This document shows, piece by piece, positions 1 through 11,559 of a stretch of DNA of 64,000 nt (position 1 is the stretch's first letter; every line of letters starts with the position of its first letter). The notes beneath the pieces were generated by a model. It did no database searches. It worked only from the letters and a program-made list of their open reading frames with translations, and was not told the DNA's origin. Source of the stretch: Cercis canadensis (taxonomy: Eukaryota; Streptophyta; Magnoliopsida; Fabales; Fabaceae); NCBI GenBank assembly GCA_003255065.1, contig QAOA01001864.1:181822-245821 (forward strand). The letters run 5' to 3'. Made by a program: the position numbers and the translations under genes.

Positions 1-482
1 CAAAGCAGAGCTACTCAGCATATTTTACGTCATTTGAGAGGTCACTACCTTTGAGTTAAAAAAAAAGGCCAATGAGAATATAGTCAAAGGTAGGCAATGT
101 AAAAGTAATTAACAAATGAAATGGGTGTCCTAAATCGATAGGTTTGTTGCTTAATCTAACATCTTTGATAGTTTGTATTCTCACTAATATTAACATAAAA
201 CTGAAAACCTCCTTTTTTATTTTTTTATTTGATATCTTGGGGCTCCTATTATAAATTCAAACATAAAACTTTTAAAAAAAATTTAAAAAAAAAACTTTAA
301 TATTATTCGGCCATAGGTCAATAATTCCTAAACTTTCATGTTTAATTGATTAGACTTATAAAATGATTAATACATATAATGTCACGTCACTTAATGATAA
401 GGAGTGTATTTTTTTTCTAATTCATATAATTTATATTATAAATTATACTTTAATACAAGATGGTAATAAATCATTGCTTTGT
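1..482. other. AT-rich intergenic DNA, no gene seen
   Basis: This stretch holds homopolymer runs and AT-rich sequence. I see no coding region. From about 380 it becomes the left part of a segment that recurs near 2725-3005. Confidence 0.6.
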
Positions 483-990
483 CAATTAGGCTATAGATCA
501 ATTGGTTATAAAGCTCTCCTCACAAGAAGATAGTTTTGTATTCGAGGCTTCTCATTGACAAAATGAGAGTCTCAAAGTGTTTCTCACACAAAGCTACAGT
601 TATGGGTGTTTTGACAATGAGACCCCTGGAACAAGGATTGCTTGCTCCAAGTTTGGTAAGTCTACTCCCTACACAAAGCTACAGTTATAGGTGTTTTAAC
701 AGTAGGACCTCAAAGCAAAAATTGTTTGCCCCAAGTTTAATAAGTCTCGCTCCATCTAAAGGTTAGGGATAGACCTTAGTTCTTGGGTTCAAAAAAAAAA
801 TCCATGCTCTGTTAGATATTTAAACTCGAAAAGCTTTTGCATATATAAGAGAGCATAATGAAGAAAAAACTTATCATTATAGCTGCACTGTTAAGATTGT
901 TATGAAGTTTTTTATATAATATGAGAGCTTCTTTAACTAAGTAACTCTACTTTTGTAAAAAGCATGTTAGAGGTAAAACTCAATTTTTAG
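380..990 (+). repeat. Paralogous leader-upstream segment, copy 1 (split by a SINE)
   Basis: The words TGATAAGGAGT, AATACAAGAT, GTAATAAATC, TAAGAGAG and ATATGAGAGCTT occur here and again, in the same order, at 2725-3005. The two stretches are therefore diverged direct copies. This copy is longer because a SINE (483-797) sits inside it. No protein is encoded. Confidence 0.6.
483..797 (+). mobile_element. tRNA-derived SINE
   Basis: A pol III-type internal promoter is visible: an A-box-like TAGATCAATTGG at 494-505 and a B-box-like GTATTCGAGGCT at 538-549, 33 bp apart, the normal spacing for tRNA-derived SINEs. The element ends in an A-run. It is flanked by near-identical 15-mers, AAATCATTGCTTTGT (468-482) and AAATCCATGCTCTGT (798-812), read as target-site duplications. 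The body contains an 85-bp tandem dimer (586-670 and 671-755, each starting ACACAAAGCTACAGTTAT). The paralogous copy at 2725-3005 lacks the insert and keeps one copy of the target, which supports the boundaries. Family name not recognised. Confidence 0.65.
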
Positions 991-2724
991 TCTGCAGATA
1001 TTAGTTTTTTTTTTTTTTGTTTATAGATAAATAGCAATTACAATTGCAATTAAGTATATTCAAATTAGAAAAAAGGATAAGGAAATCAGTCTTATGACTG
1101 AAAACATATTCCATTAACCTATAGCTCCTCCTACTACACAGAATAGTTTAAAGTTATGAGATAATTGAAAATTGATTAGATAATTGATTATTTAACAAAT
1201 TAATTAACAATTATACTACAGATAAAAAAAAAAACTTAGTTGGTGCCTTCACGGGTTTTAAGGATTGTTGTCCTTATTGGCTTATTCTTTATTGTGGTTT
1301 GCGACCAGAAAGGTGACAAGGAAATTTTTTAAAACAGAGATGATGCTTTCTAAGTCATGCTTTCCCTGTGTTCCGATTTTTTTTTAAAAAAAAAATAATT
1401 TTCTTCTTTTTTATTCTTATTCTGCAATTTTTTCAGAGGTCTATGTTTGAATTCTCTGCTCTCTGCATAATTCATAAAAGTTTCTCACTTACCCCACGAC
1501 AATTCGGTGTACAAAACTTGGGCACCCCACCCTGGCTATCTAGAAGGTTTTGTTTTTTTAAGCATATAACAAGAGCAATTGATTTATATTCCAATAAAAG
1601 GTGAAAATGATCATAATTGGTAAAGATTTGTCTTTTTTAACTTTGACTACGACTTTAAATTTCATGTTAAAATTTGATAACGATTTCAATACTATTTAAA
1701 ATTTGGTTACTGAGATTTGTTTGATACAAAGGATTAGTGATGATAGTAAATGGTTTTTATTCATGTGATTGAGCGAATAGAGTTTGTTATGTCTAAACAT
1801 TATAAAAACTTAATTAAAACTTTTCTCTAACCAAAAAACTTCAATTTAATTAGCATTAATTTGAAAAAGTACCAATCTAATTTCAAGCAATTGGTATCAA
1901 ATTGAAAAAAGATCCAATTAAATTTTATATAATTGATTTCAATTGAGCTCAATTTGTGTCAAATTAAGATAATCTCAATTTAATTTTATATAATTAATGT
2001 TGAATTTTAAAAATATTCTTTCTAATTTTTTGCAATTATTTTTTAATTAAAATTGATTAGTATTAAATTAAAAATTCTGCAATTTAATTTCATGAGATTA
2101 TATTTTAATTACACATATTAGTTCATTAAAATGACCCAGTCTTATTTAATGCAACTAGTATCTAATTGAAAATTCCTAATTAATCTTTCATTTATTTTTT
2201 TTTCAATTGACCTTAATAAGTGTCAAAATTAAATGCGCCCAAGTATAATTTCTTGAAATTTCTTTCTAATAGAACTTATTTAGTGTTAAATTGAAAAGGC
2301 CTACGTAAAATCAGTGTCATCACTAAACTTAGGAAAACAGAATTTTCTAAGGAGTCAACTAAAAGTAGTCAAGGATGAGTGAATTTTATTGAAAAATTGA
2401 AATTTGAGGCAATTAATGTCATAAGTCGTGAATTCTGTTATTTTCTGATATTTTTTAATAAATTTACAATAATAACAATTATGTTCTATTAATATCATTA
2501 ATTAATATAGACAAAAACTAAAAACCATTGATTTTTTTTAGTACTTTAGTTATAACTTTAGGCTCAAACGCAAAATCTTCAAGCCTTAAGGATAATCTTA
2601 GTACTACTCAAGTCATTTGATACTGAAAATCATTGTTATGCCCGCACGTAATAACTTAAACTTTTAAATGAATAATTTCTTAATATGATATCAAACGGAC
2701 TTTAACTAATGTACCAAAAAAGGG
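991..2724. other. AT-rich intergenic DNA, nothing recognised
   Basis: Long runs of A and T and many short AATT-type words. Short open frames occur (for example 1368-1604) but they are homopolymer-rich and resemble no protein I know. No RNA gene or transposon end was identified. Confidence 0.5.
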
Positions 2725-3005
2725 GACTTTCACTTAATTAATGATAAGGAGTTTTTTCATTCTTATGATTAAATACAAGATAGTAATAAATCCATGTTTT
2801 TTTTTAGAATGTAATAAATCCATGCATTGTTAACAGTTTTAAACACGGAACTTTTTCCTATGTAAGAGAGAATATAGAGATAAAATATTATTTTTATGGC
2901 TGCTCCATTTAGTATAGTTATGTAGTTTTATGATATGATATGAGAGCTTTTTCAACTAAATGGCTCTACTTTTTGTGAGAAACATATTCTACAGCTAGGT
3001 GAAAG
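2725..3005 (+). repeat. Paralogous leader-upstream segment, copy 2 (empty SINE site)
   Basis: Diverged direct copy of 380-990. It reads straight through GTAATAAATCCATGCATTGTT where the first copy carries the SINE, so it acts as the pre-insertion reference. It ends just before the TNL1 leader region. Confidence 0.55.
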
Positions 3006-3898
3006 TCAAGCAGGTCATCAGTCTTCCAGGAAGGTAAAGTTCTTTATTCCATGTCCTTTTTCTTTGTTTGCCTTTGTTTATCTTTCTCACTTTCTGGCTT
3101 ACATCTCTACGTTTAGCTCTTCAAATCACACTCTCTGGCTGAGATTCATCTTCATCACAAACATGTATGCCAACACTGTTAGAACAACTACACTTACGGA
3201 ATCAGATTATTGACCTTGTGAAGGTTAGAATTTTTTTTCCTTCTTGTTTGGTTTTAGATCTACTTTTGGATTATTATTATCCTATTCTATGTTATTTCTG
3301 TAAATAAGGGATCATTCTTTGTTAAATTTCTCTAGGAAATGAAAAGCATATAAGAAGTTTTGATTTTCAACTATGGCTCCAGAGCATCGGAACCATTTTT
3401 TTTATTTTTTTCTCTTTGGCTGATACTAGTGTTCTCTCTAGATTGCAGTTCAGGCAGAAGAATATAGGATTAATGGAAGAACATTAATACAGTTTAAAAC
3501 TATTTTGTTAGGAAAAATATGGTTTCGTTCTTTTTGTTAGAAAAACATAATATGTTTACATTTATTATAGAAAACTCTAATTGTGAAAAGGTAAACATTT
3601 AAGTGAAAAAGATAATACTTATAAAATAACACCACAATCACAAAGAAGTAGACACACTAGATTTGAACCCAAATCCTAAGGACCACCCCAGCCTTAAATA
3701 CGTGTGTATGACTGGCCAAGCAATTGTTGGTCACAAGATGATTTTGTTGTAGGTATGTCATCTGTTTCAAGAGATTCATTCTCCATGCATGCCTGCATCA
3801 ATTTTTATGAGATATCTCATTCTTTTGATAATGGATATGGTTTTGGTGTTTCAGGTACATGACTGTTTCAACTCATGGTGGCTCCTTTCAGAGTTTCA
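3006..3898 (+). promoter_or_regulatory. TNL1 promoter / 5' leader region
   Basis: Non-coding region upstream of TNL1, probably containing the promoter and an intron in the 5' UTR. A clear intron acceptor, TTTGGTGTTTCAG, ends at 3854; the last UTR exon runs from 3855 to the start codon. The region from about 3180 is related to the leader of TNL4 (38031-38978) through words such as AAGGTTAGAATTTT and TATCCTATTCTATGTTATTT. It is not like the leaders of TNL2, 3, 5 and 6. The first UTR exon and its donor are not resolved. Confidence 0.5.
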
Positions 3899-6800
3899 AT
3901 GGCTCTCGATGATGACAGAGCATCTTCCTCAAATTCTTCTATCAATTCAGCCACAGTATGGAAGTTTCACGTTTTCTTAAGTTTTAGGGGTCCAGACACA
4001 CGAAAAAGTTTTACAGACTTCTTACATGCTACTTTGCAAAGAAAGGGAATCATCACTTTCAGGGATGATGAACAACTTGAGAGAGGAGAAGTTATTTCTG
4101 AACAACTCCTTAAAGCCATTGAAGAATCTCTTTTTGCAATTGTTGTTCTCTCCCCCAAATATGCCTCTTCCACTTGGTGTTTGGATGAGCTCCAGAAAAT
4201 TCTTGAATCTAGAAAAGTGTTGGGCAGAGAAGTTTTCCCTATCTTCTATGATGTAGAACCCTCTGATGTAAGGGACCAAAAGGGAATTTTTGGTGAAGCT
4301 TTCAGAAAACATGAAGAAAGATTTAGAGAAGACAAAGACAAAGTTGAAAGATGGAGAACTGCCTTAACAGAAGTTGCCGGTTTATCTGGATGGGACTGCA
4401 AGAATAGGTAATTTTCTTGCCATCGTTTAGGTAATATGAATTAAGTAGAATAGCAACGTTGAAAATAAAAGCCCATAAATCAAGTTACAAATTACAATTA
4501 ATTATTCTGGTTAGGTGCCCAAAAAAGTTAACTTTGAGCTCACAGCTAAGCTAGAAAAGTATTGAGCATAGATTTTGAATTTGTGTAGATGGTGCTAAAT
4601 ATATGATAACCTGTATTGGCTCTTTGTCTTTCTTTAGTATTCATATTTAACTCTTCGAAATTGTCCTCTTCATCCATGTAGACACTACACACAACTAATT
4701 GAAGAAATTGTAGCTGAAGTATGGAGAAAGCTGCAAGCTAAATTGCCATCATTTAATGATGGGCTAGTTGGAATTGATTCAAGGATGGAAGACATGTTTT
4801 CACTTTTAGCCAGAGAATCAGAGGATGTTTGTTTCATAGGAATATGGGGCATGGGCGGTATAGGAAAGACAACTCTTGCAAGAGTTTTTTATGAGAGAAT
4901 CCGCAATGAATTTGAACTGAGTTGCTTTCTTGCAAATGTTAGAGAGATTTCTGGTAAAAACAGTCATGGTCTAGTTCAGCTACAAAGAGAACTTCTTTCT
5001 CATTTGAAAATAAGAGGCATGGAAATCGAAGATTTATATCAGGGCAAGAAAACAATTAGAAATCTTTTATTCAAAAAAAAAGTTCTTCTTGTCCTTGATG
5101 ATGTAAGTGCTAACAGCCAATTAGAGAATTTGGCTGGAAACCAAGAATGGTTCGGTCGAGGGAGTAGAGTAATAATAACAACTAGAGATAGGCACTTGCT
5201 TACATCACACGGAATATCAAAAAAGTATGAGATTCAAATCTTAGATAGTGATGAATCCTTTGAACTATTTTGTCAGAAAGCCTTTAAAGATCAACCTGAA
5301 CAATGTTATCTGGAATTGTCTAAAAATGTGGTTCAATATGCTGGAGGCCTCCCATTAGCACTCAAAGTGTTGGGTTCCTTTCTTTGTGGAAGAAGTGTAC
5401 CTGAATGGGAAAATGCTCTCGACAAGCTTAGAAAGGTTCCACATAGAGATATTATACATACACTTCAAATAAGCTATGAAGCATTAGATGATGTTGAAAA
5501 GAATATATTTTTGGATATAGCTTGCTTCTTTAAGGGGATGGACAAAGGTGAGGTGACACATATATTGGAAATATGTGACCTCTATCCAATTATTGGAATA
5601 AGTGTTCTGCTTGAGAAGTGCTTGCTCACCGAATATTTTGAGTATGGTAAATGGTGTTTGGGAATGCATGATATGCTTCAAGAAATGGGTAAGAATATTG
5701 TTATTCATGAATCGGATAATGATGTGGGAAAACGCAGTAGGTTGTGGTTGCAAGAGGATGTTGATAATGTATTGACAAAAAATAAGGTAAGAAACTGCTT
5801 AATTTTGCTGCATTCTTGCTGTTATATATTTTTCTTATTTCCCTATGAATTTTAATTGAATTCATACCTTCACTATCATACCTCATGTTATTCTCACAAC
5901 TAATTTTCTCCATTTATTAGGGAACTAAGGTTATTCAAGGCATAGTTCTGGATTCACGCAGGCCATATGAAACACATTGGGACCCTAATGCCTTCTCAAA
6001 GATATGTAATCTTAAAGTGTTGAAGTTAAATTGTTTGAATACTCTGCTTGGTCTCAACTGTCTTTCAGAGAAATTAAGATATCTTGAATGGGAGAAATTT
6101 CCTTTAAAAGAATTGCCACTTGGTAATCAACTTGATGAACTTGTTGAACTCATAATGCAACATAGCAAAATTAAGCAACTTTGGCATGGAACAATGGTAA
6201 AGGCTCAACTTTATCCAGAGCTATTACATAACTTTGATATACATCCTAGTGCAAGGCCTTGAATAGCTGATGGATTATTTTCTCTCTTTTTTTTTTTTCT
6301 TTTTTGATTAGTTTTTCAGAAAGTTGAAGCTCATTAATTTGAGACATTCTACTGATCTGATTCAGTTTCCTAGTGTTTCTCGAGTTCCATGTCTTGAATT
6401 GTTGGTTCTTGAAGACTGTGTAAATCTTGTTGAGGTTGATCAATCTGTTGGACTACACAAGAAGCTTAAGGTACTGAACTTGACAAATTGTGTAAATCTT
6501 AAAATTCTTCCAAGAAAACTGGAAATGAATTCTTTGAAGGAGCTCATTCTTTCAGGCTGTTCAAAAGTTAAAAGGCTTCCAGAGTTTGGGGACAATATGG
6601 AATTGCTAACAGAACTTAATTTACAGGATTGCAAAAATCTTGTTTGCCTTCCAAAGTCCATTCATAATTTGAAATCTCTGAGAATTCTCAATACTTCAGG
6701 TTGTTCTAATTTTTCTATGCTGCCAAAGAATTTGGACGAAAATGAGGCTTTGGAGGAGCTTAATGTGAGTGGAACTGCCATAAGAGAAGTACCTCCCTCC

Positions 6801-7367
6801 ATTGTTCATTTAAAATATCTTAGAAAATTATCCTTAGGTGGACACAAAGAGATGAAATCCAACTCTTTGAACTTATCTCTCCCTTCTCAATGGATGTTTT
6901 GGAGGCATCCCATTTCCACGGGCATGATATTGCCTCCTGTGTCACGTTTTTCCCTTTTGGAGGAATTAGATTTAAGTTATCGTAATCTGAGCGATGAATC
7001 GCTTCCTGTTGATCTTGGCTGCTTATCATCATTGAAGGAGTTAGATCTAAGTGGGAATAATTTTATTAACCTACCGGCTAGCGGCATTGCTAATCTTTCT
7101 AAGCTATATTATCTTAAGTTAGATTGCTGCCCAAGGCTTGAGTCGGTACCTGTGCTTCCTCCACATGTAGAAAGATTATATGGAAGAAATTGTGCTTCAT
7201 GGAAACCATTATCTGATCCAGTAGACCTTTGTGATTTTTTTGCGTCACACCAACAGGTACGTTTGTCTACATTCATATGTCTCTCCAGCTTTTTCATATT
7301 CTAACACACGTTGATTGTCCTATTCTTTTTTTTTTAAGATTTTTTTTGGGTTCTCTTTTTTATTGTT

Positions 7368-7430
<63 letters not shown>

Positions 7431-8176
7431 CGAGATCTCGGTTTGCACCTTTTTTCATTATTCCAGGGAATGAAATTCCACCATGGTTCAGCAATCAAAA
7501 TTACTTTTATATGGAGATACGTTCACCATTTCAGTGGGAAACAGTAGATCAAAGTGACTTCATTCGCAACAGAAGAACAATTTCACCTAGTGCTTGTGAT
7601 TCAGTGATCTCAATAACTCTAGACGTCCCTCATTATTGTCTTTCAAGTGAATGGTGGGGAATTGCTGTATGCTTTGTGTTAGAAAATCAGTTTCCTTCTT
7701 CTCGTTGGTATTTTGCTCCACTTTATTGGATTTGTAAAACTCCCGGAGCTGAATTGCCCGTCCCCTCAGGTAACATACATGCGGGCTGGATTGAAGAGTT
7801 TAGTGATCCTCACTTGTGTATTTTATTGCTGAGTGGTAATGAGAGAAATATTCAGCGGCATTTAAGAGGCGACAACAACCAACTTCAATTATTATTTTTT
7901 GCTGAAGCTATTCCTGATGAGGATGATCTATCTGATGACCCTGGTATGTTGAACATAAGCAAATGTGGGTGTCGTGTGTTATGTAAGGAAGATTTGGAAG
8001 TGTGGGGCAAAGCAATGAGTGAAAGAAAACAAAGTAATAATTTTGAAATCCCTTCCAGCAGTCTCAACATATCAAGAATAAGAGAAATTGTGGGTGACAG
8101 TGAATGCTATGATGGATTTGAGGGAGAATCTGCAAATACATCAAATGCAGAAGCAAAACGAAGAAAACTTGGATAA
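3899..8176 (+). CDS. TNL1: TIR-NB-ARC-LRR-C-JID immune receptor (intact)
   Basis: Five exons: 3899-4407, 4682-5786, 5921-6196, 6312-7256, 7430-8176; all GT-AG, frame kept, 1193 aa. The product belongs to the intracellular TNL receptors that sense pathogen effectors and signal through TIR NADase activity. The TIR (about residues 22-168) has FLSFRGPDTR and WCLDEL, whose Glu97 is the family's catalytic residue. NB-ARC motifs: P-loop GMGGIGKTT about 226-234, kinase-2 LLVLDD 305-310, RNBS-B ITTRD, GLPL GGLPLA 391-396, MHD 498-500. LRRs follow (exons 3-4), then a C-JID domain starting PGNEIPPWF and the basic tail KRRKLG. The ATG at 3899 matches the paralogs; an in-frame ATG at 3875 would add eight residues (see findings). 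Intron 4 ends in a T-run of about 50 bases. The receptor's ligand is unknown. Confidence 0.92.
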
Positions 8177-8445
8177 AATATTCTGTGAGTAATCATATAC
8201 TATTGTAGTGGCAATAACTTGTATATGGTGTCCTCGTGGGGGGCAGCCATTTTTTTAAAAATATTTTATGGAAATATCTTCCTGCATTCGTAACAAGTGT
8301 GGGATGTTTTCTTCTGTTTAGTATTTTCTATCTTTGTCTCTACGAAAAGACAAGTTTCACAAAAGCACCTATATTCTTTATACTATTACTGCAAAAGAGG
8401 AGAAAATAAATATCTTTTTAATTTGAAAGCATAGGCCTACTTCTT

Positions 8446-8943
8446 GTCTTGATGACTTGGATATTACTTTTTAAAAATAAAATTACATATTTATTATATT
8501 TTTTAATTTAATTATTTAAGTATTATAATTTTAAAAAATTAAAAATTAAAATTAAAAACAAAGAGAGACAGGTGGGAACTGCTGGTAGCTGGCGTGTCTG
8601 GTCTTCATAATGCATTTGCTTTTGTTGTTTATTGCTGCAACGTATAAAAGCTGAAAATGTGGTGCTTTTGTTGTTTATTTCTGAAATATATAAAAGCTGA
8701 AAAGGTGGTACTTGGTTTTGTTTCTTCTTTCATTGGGTGGGCAATGGGAAGGTAGACACGCGAATAGTCACGTGGAGCGTCTGATGGAGACACGCCACGT
8801 GGCAATTTGCTCGTTCAATGGTCTCTATATTTTTGAATTTTTATTTTTATTTTTTAAAAATTATAATATTTAAATAATTAAATTAAAAAATATTATATAT
8901 GTGTAATTTTATTTATGAAATGTAATATCCAAGTCAATTAACT
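8446..8943. mobile_element. MITE, Mutator-like, 10-bp target duplication
   Basis: The two ends are long imperfect inverted repeats of about 110 bp: GACTTGGATATTAC near the left end and GTAATATCCAAGTC near the right end, each followed inward by AT-rich arms. CCTACTTCTT occurs directly outside both ends (8436-8445 and 8944-8953). The TNL2 and TNL3 trailers lack the insert. No transposase is encoded, so the element is non-autonomous. The interior has two CACGTG G-boxes (8769-8774, 8796-8801). Related to the element at 21092-21524. Confidence 0.75.
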
Positions 8944-8969
8944 CCTACTTCTTACATTACATCTTATTT

Positions 8970-9269
8970 GATGATGTTTGTGTTGAGGTCGAGTGACTAG
9001 ATTTAGGCTAGGTTAAGTTTAAGGTCTGATATGCACAATGAGCATGAATGAACTAAAATATGGGTTGGGAATACCTGGATTCCAAAAGTCAAGTTAAATT
9101 AAATTAAGCCAATATCGAGTAGGTAGAGTAATATATTAAGAGAGAGTCCAAAAAAAGTGATAATACCTATTAGAAAATGAGTATTTATAGAGGCATAAAG
9201 AATATTTTAGTAATTTAGATAATTAAGCTAAAATGAACCAAAAGTAATTTGGACCTTGATAATAGATAT
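8970..9269. repeat. Unclassified insertion of about 300 bp in the TNL1 trailer
   Basis: The TNL2 trailer reads CATCCTATTCTTAAG, whereas here CATCTTATT and ATTCTTAAG are about 300 bp apart. The insert contains GAATGAACTAAAATATGGGT and TATTTATAGAGG. It shares layout (a central AATGAACTAA word, a late TATTTATAGA word) with the insertion at 9910-10210, so both may belong to one small family. Ends and class are not resolved. Confidence 0.4.
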
Positions 9270-9909
9270 AGACATTATTCTTAAGAATTTTTTCTTGAAA
9301 ATATGAGAATAGTTGTTAACATTATATATTTAAAGTTTATCTAGACAACAGAAAAAGGGATTGAGATGCATATATGTGGATATAATATTCTAGTAATTTG
9401 GTCAGAAAAGAAAAAAGGCAATGACTTTTTCGTTGGTTGTCTCAAAATGTTTTGGTTTTGACACTTCTATCTATGTTGAAAGCCTTGTCATTGTGACGAT
9501 TGTTCATAATAGAAATTGTTAGGCTTTTTTTATTTACTTCCTTCAAGTGTATATCAAATTTCTTACATTTTTCCCTAAATGGCTGCTTATGTCCATATGG
9601 CGGCTGCCATATGCCTTTGACAACATCGAGTAATATTAAGCACATAGAGCGCATACAGATTATAAAACTTCTTCCATCAAATAGTTCACACGCACTCACC
9701 CACTAATGTCTTGCCCATGCCATGCATGCATAGGCTTTTCTTGTTTTGTTTTTGAAGAATGAAAACAAAGTTTATGAAAGTATTCTTGTAGAATAATTTT
9801 AATATTATAAGTTCTAATTGTGATAAATTTAAAGTATATAGAAGTTATATATCTTCAGTTCTAGATATTTCTAAAATGTATGTTATTGTAATTATGAATG
9901 TAAAAATAA

Positions 9910-10210
9910 TTATGACGATGCCTAATCTGAGCGGAAAGTCGGAAGATGGATAAGGTCGGATTGAGAGTATATTAACTGCATGATAACAAATGAACTAAGG
10001 GTTCAATGATGATATCCGAGCTCCGAAACTTAAGTTAGTTCGGTCCGAATAAAAGAGTATAGTAAATACTAAGGAAAGTAAAAATTCGTATACCTGTTGT
10101 TAGAGGCTATTTATAGATGAGGGTTAAAGGATATGATGGACATATATAAGATTTTGATGATATAGGCTTTTAGTTAAATTAATGGGTCTGAATATAATGG
10201 ACCAAAAAAC
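9910..10210. repeat. Unclassified insertion of about 300 bp, possibly related to 8970-9269
   Basis: In the TNL2 and TNL3 trailers GAATGTAAAAAT is followed at once by (G/C)ATTAAATTTAAAATTTC. Here the two parts are split by about 300 bp containing AAATGAACTAAGGGTTCA and GGCTATTTATAGATGAGGG. No coding potential or clear terminal repeats were found. Confidence 0.4.
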
Positions 10211-10700
10211 TAGGTATCTATAGATTAAATTTAAAATTTCAATCAAAACAACAAATTGTACTTTTTGACTTCACTGCTATATGCATGTTCTGAACTCATG
10301 CTTCAAAATATCTACTTTTCTTCCATGATTCCATCAGTATTCTATGCTAAACTGTTTTGCATATTTGGAAGGGTTATGACACAGAACTGTGGATGCTTCT
10401 GATGGTGACTCCAAGGAATTTTAAAATGAAAGCACAATGAAGTTATCATGGGCACTCATTCATTCAAGGCAAGTTGAGGATGTGCAGTATGGGATAGCAA
10501 TGCTTGAAATATAAGTCGCATAATAAATTGAGTACTTTGTATTTTCTTTAATGATTTATGGATTTGTTCTTGAATTAATATGATCCGCTTGCTTGTCACT
10601 CTTAAACATTTGCTTTTTATGAAGCTGATACAAATACATCAGCATTAATTTAAGATGATGACTAACCTTTGTTTGTCTACAGTTACACTGCTGCTCAAAA

Positions 10701-11559
10701 GTTCATGTTCATTGCTAGATGGTACAATAAAGTGTTTTCTTATTGTGGAGGATGCTGCAGAGATGGAAAAAAAAAAAAAAAAANGAAAAAAAAAAAAAAA
10801 AAAGTAGTCAAAGTGGTGTTTATGGTGGAGGATGCCGCCGAGACTCTTGCTCTAACATGAACTTGATCAATTGATAAGATAATATAGCATTCTTCTAATT
10901 TCAAGTTATGTTACTTTTTTTTTGAGTTCATTAGAGAATAGATAATAAGGATAGCTTATTATGTTTCCAAAATCTCATGTCACCTGTACTTATTAGGATT
11001 TGAACACAATAACTTTTTTATGAAATACTAATGCACAATAACTCTTCGTGGTGCTATTCTTGTTGCATCTTGTCTAAATGATATGATTGCAGCTATTGAT
11101 AAAAGGTGTCAGGTGCGTAAGCATCATGAGGAAACATTAATGCGCCTGTTTGTTGAAACATTACTGAATCTATTTGTGTGGCCTATACTAATAAAATTTA
11201 AGTTAGTTTATTAAAATTTAAATTATATTAATATAATATAATGTAACCAAAATAGTATAAAAAGCCTCAAATATGACATAAGTAATGTGTAAGATAGAAT
11301 CATTGTTTTTTTTTTTTTCCCAATTCTACACTGCAACAAAAAGCTATCTACTTTTAGAAAAAAAAAATCCATCATAAACAATGATACTTTGGAGGAGTTA
11401 TCTTCCACGAGCGGAGAGCAATTTTTTTTTTTAAAAAAAAAGGTGATTGCTAAGTTATATGAGAGAGTAGTATTATTTTATGAGGATCTAGTGTAACCAT
11501 ATTTTAAAATTGGTGAGTATTATGCTATTATTTTTTTATGCTACATTTTTTTAGTTGAG
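10701..11559. other. Intergenic DNA with an N-marked poly-A join
   Basis: A single N at 10784 lies inside a long A-run. Similar words (GTGGAGGATGCTGCAGAGA and GTGGAGGATGCCGCCGAGA) lie on either side, which suggests a contig join or a collapsed duplication. The 63-codon open frame across the N is an artefact of the A-run. The rest is AT-rich and shows no gene. Confidence 0.45.

Larger units (their letters stand above)
8177..10700 (+). repeat. Spacer downstream of TNL1 (cluster trailer repeat, with insertions)
   Basis: The sequence after each TNL stop is paralogous across the cluster. Shared words here include TTGAAAGCATAGGCCTA, TGGATATAATATTCTA, TGAAGAATGAAAACAAAG and ATTTAAAATTTCAATC. Compared with the TNL2 and TNL3 trailers this copy has three extra insertions (8446-8943, about 8970-9269, about 9910-10210). 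No coding sequence is supported; the small open frames here have no known motif. Confidence 0.65.

Noticed and set aside
1368-1604. 78-codon open frame in the left intergenic region
   Set aside because: It starts in T and A homopolymers (Phe/Lys runs) and has no similarity I can recognise.
3967-4312. Minus-strand open frames of 68-96 codons opposite the TIR exon (also at 23200-23400, 46966-47256, 55045-55335)
   Set aside because: They recur only because the TIR exon recurs; they are antisense shadows of the coding strand with no start context or known motif.
10669-10860. A short Lys-rich open frame across the N at 10784
   Set aside because: The Lys run comes from a poly-A tract around an assembly join; it is not preserved in paralogous spacers.
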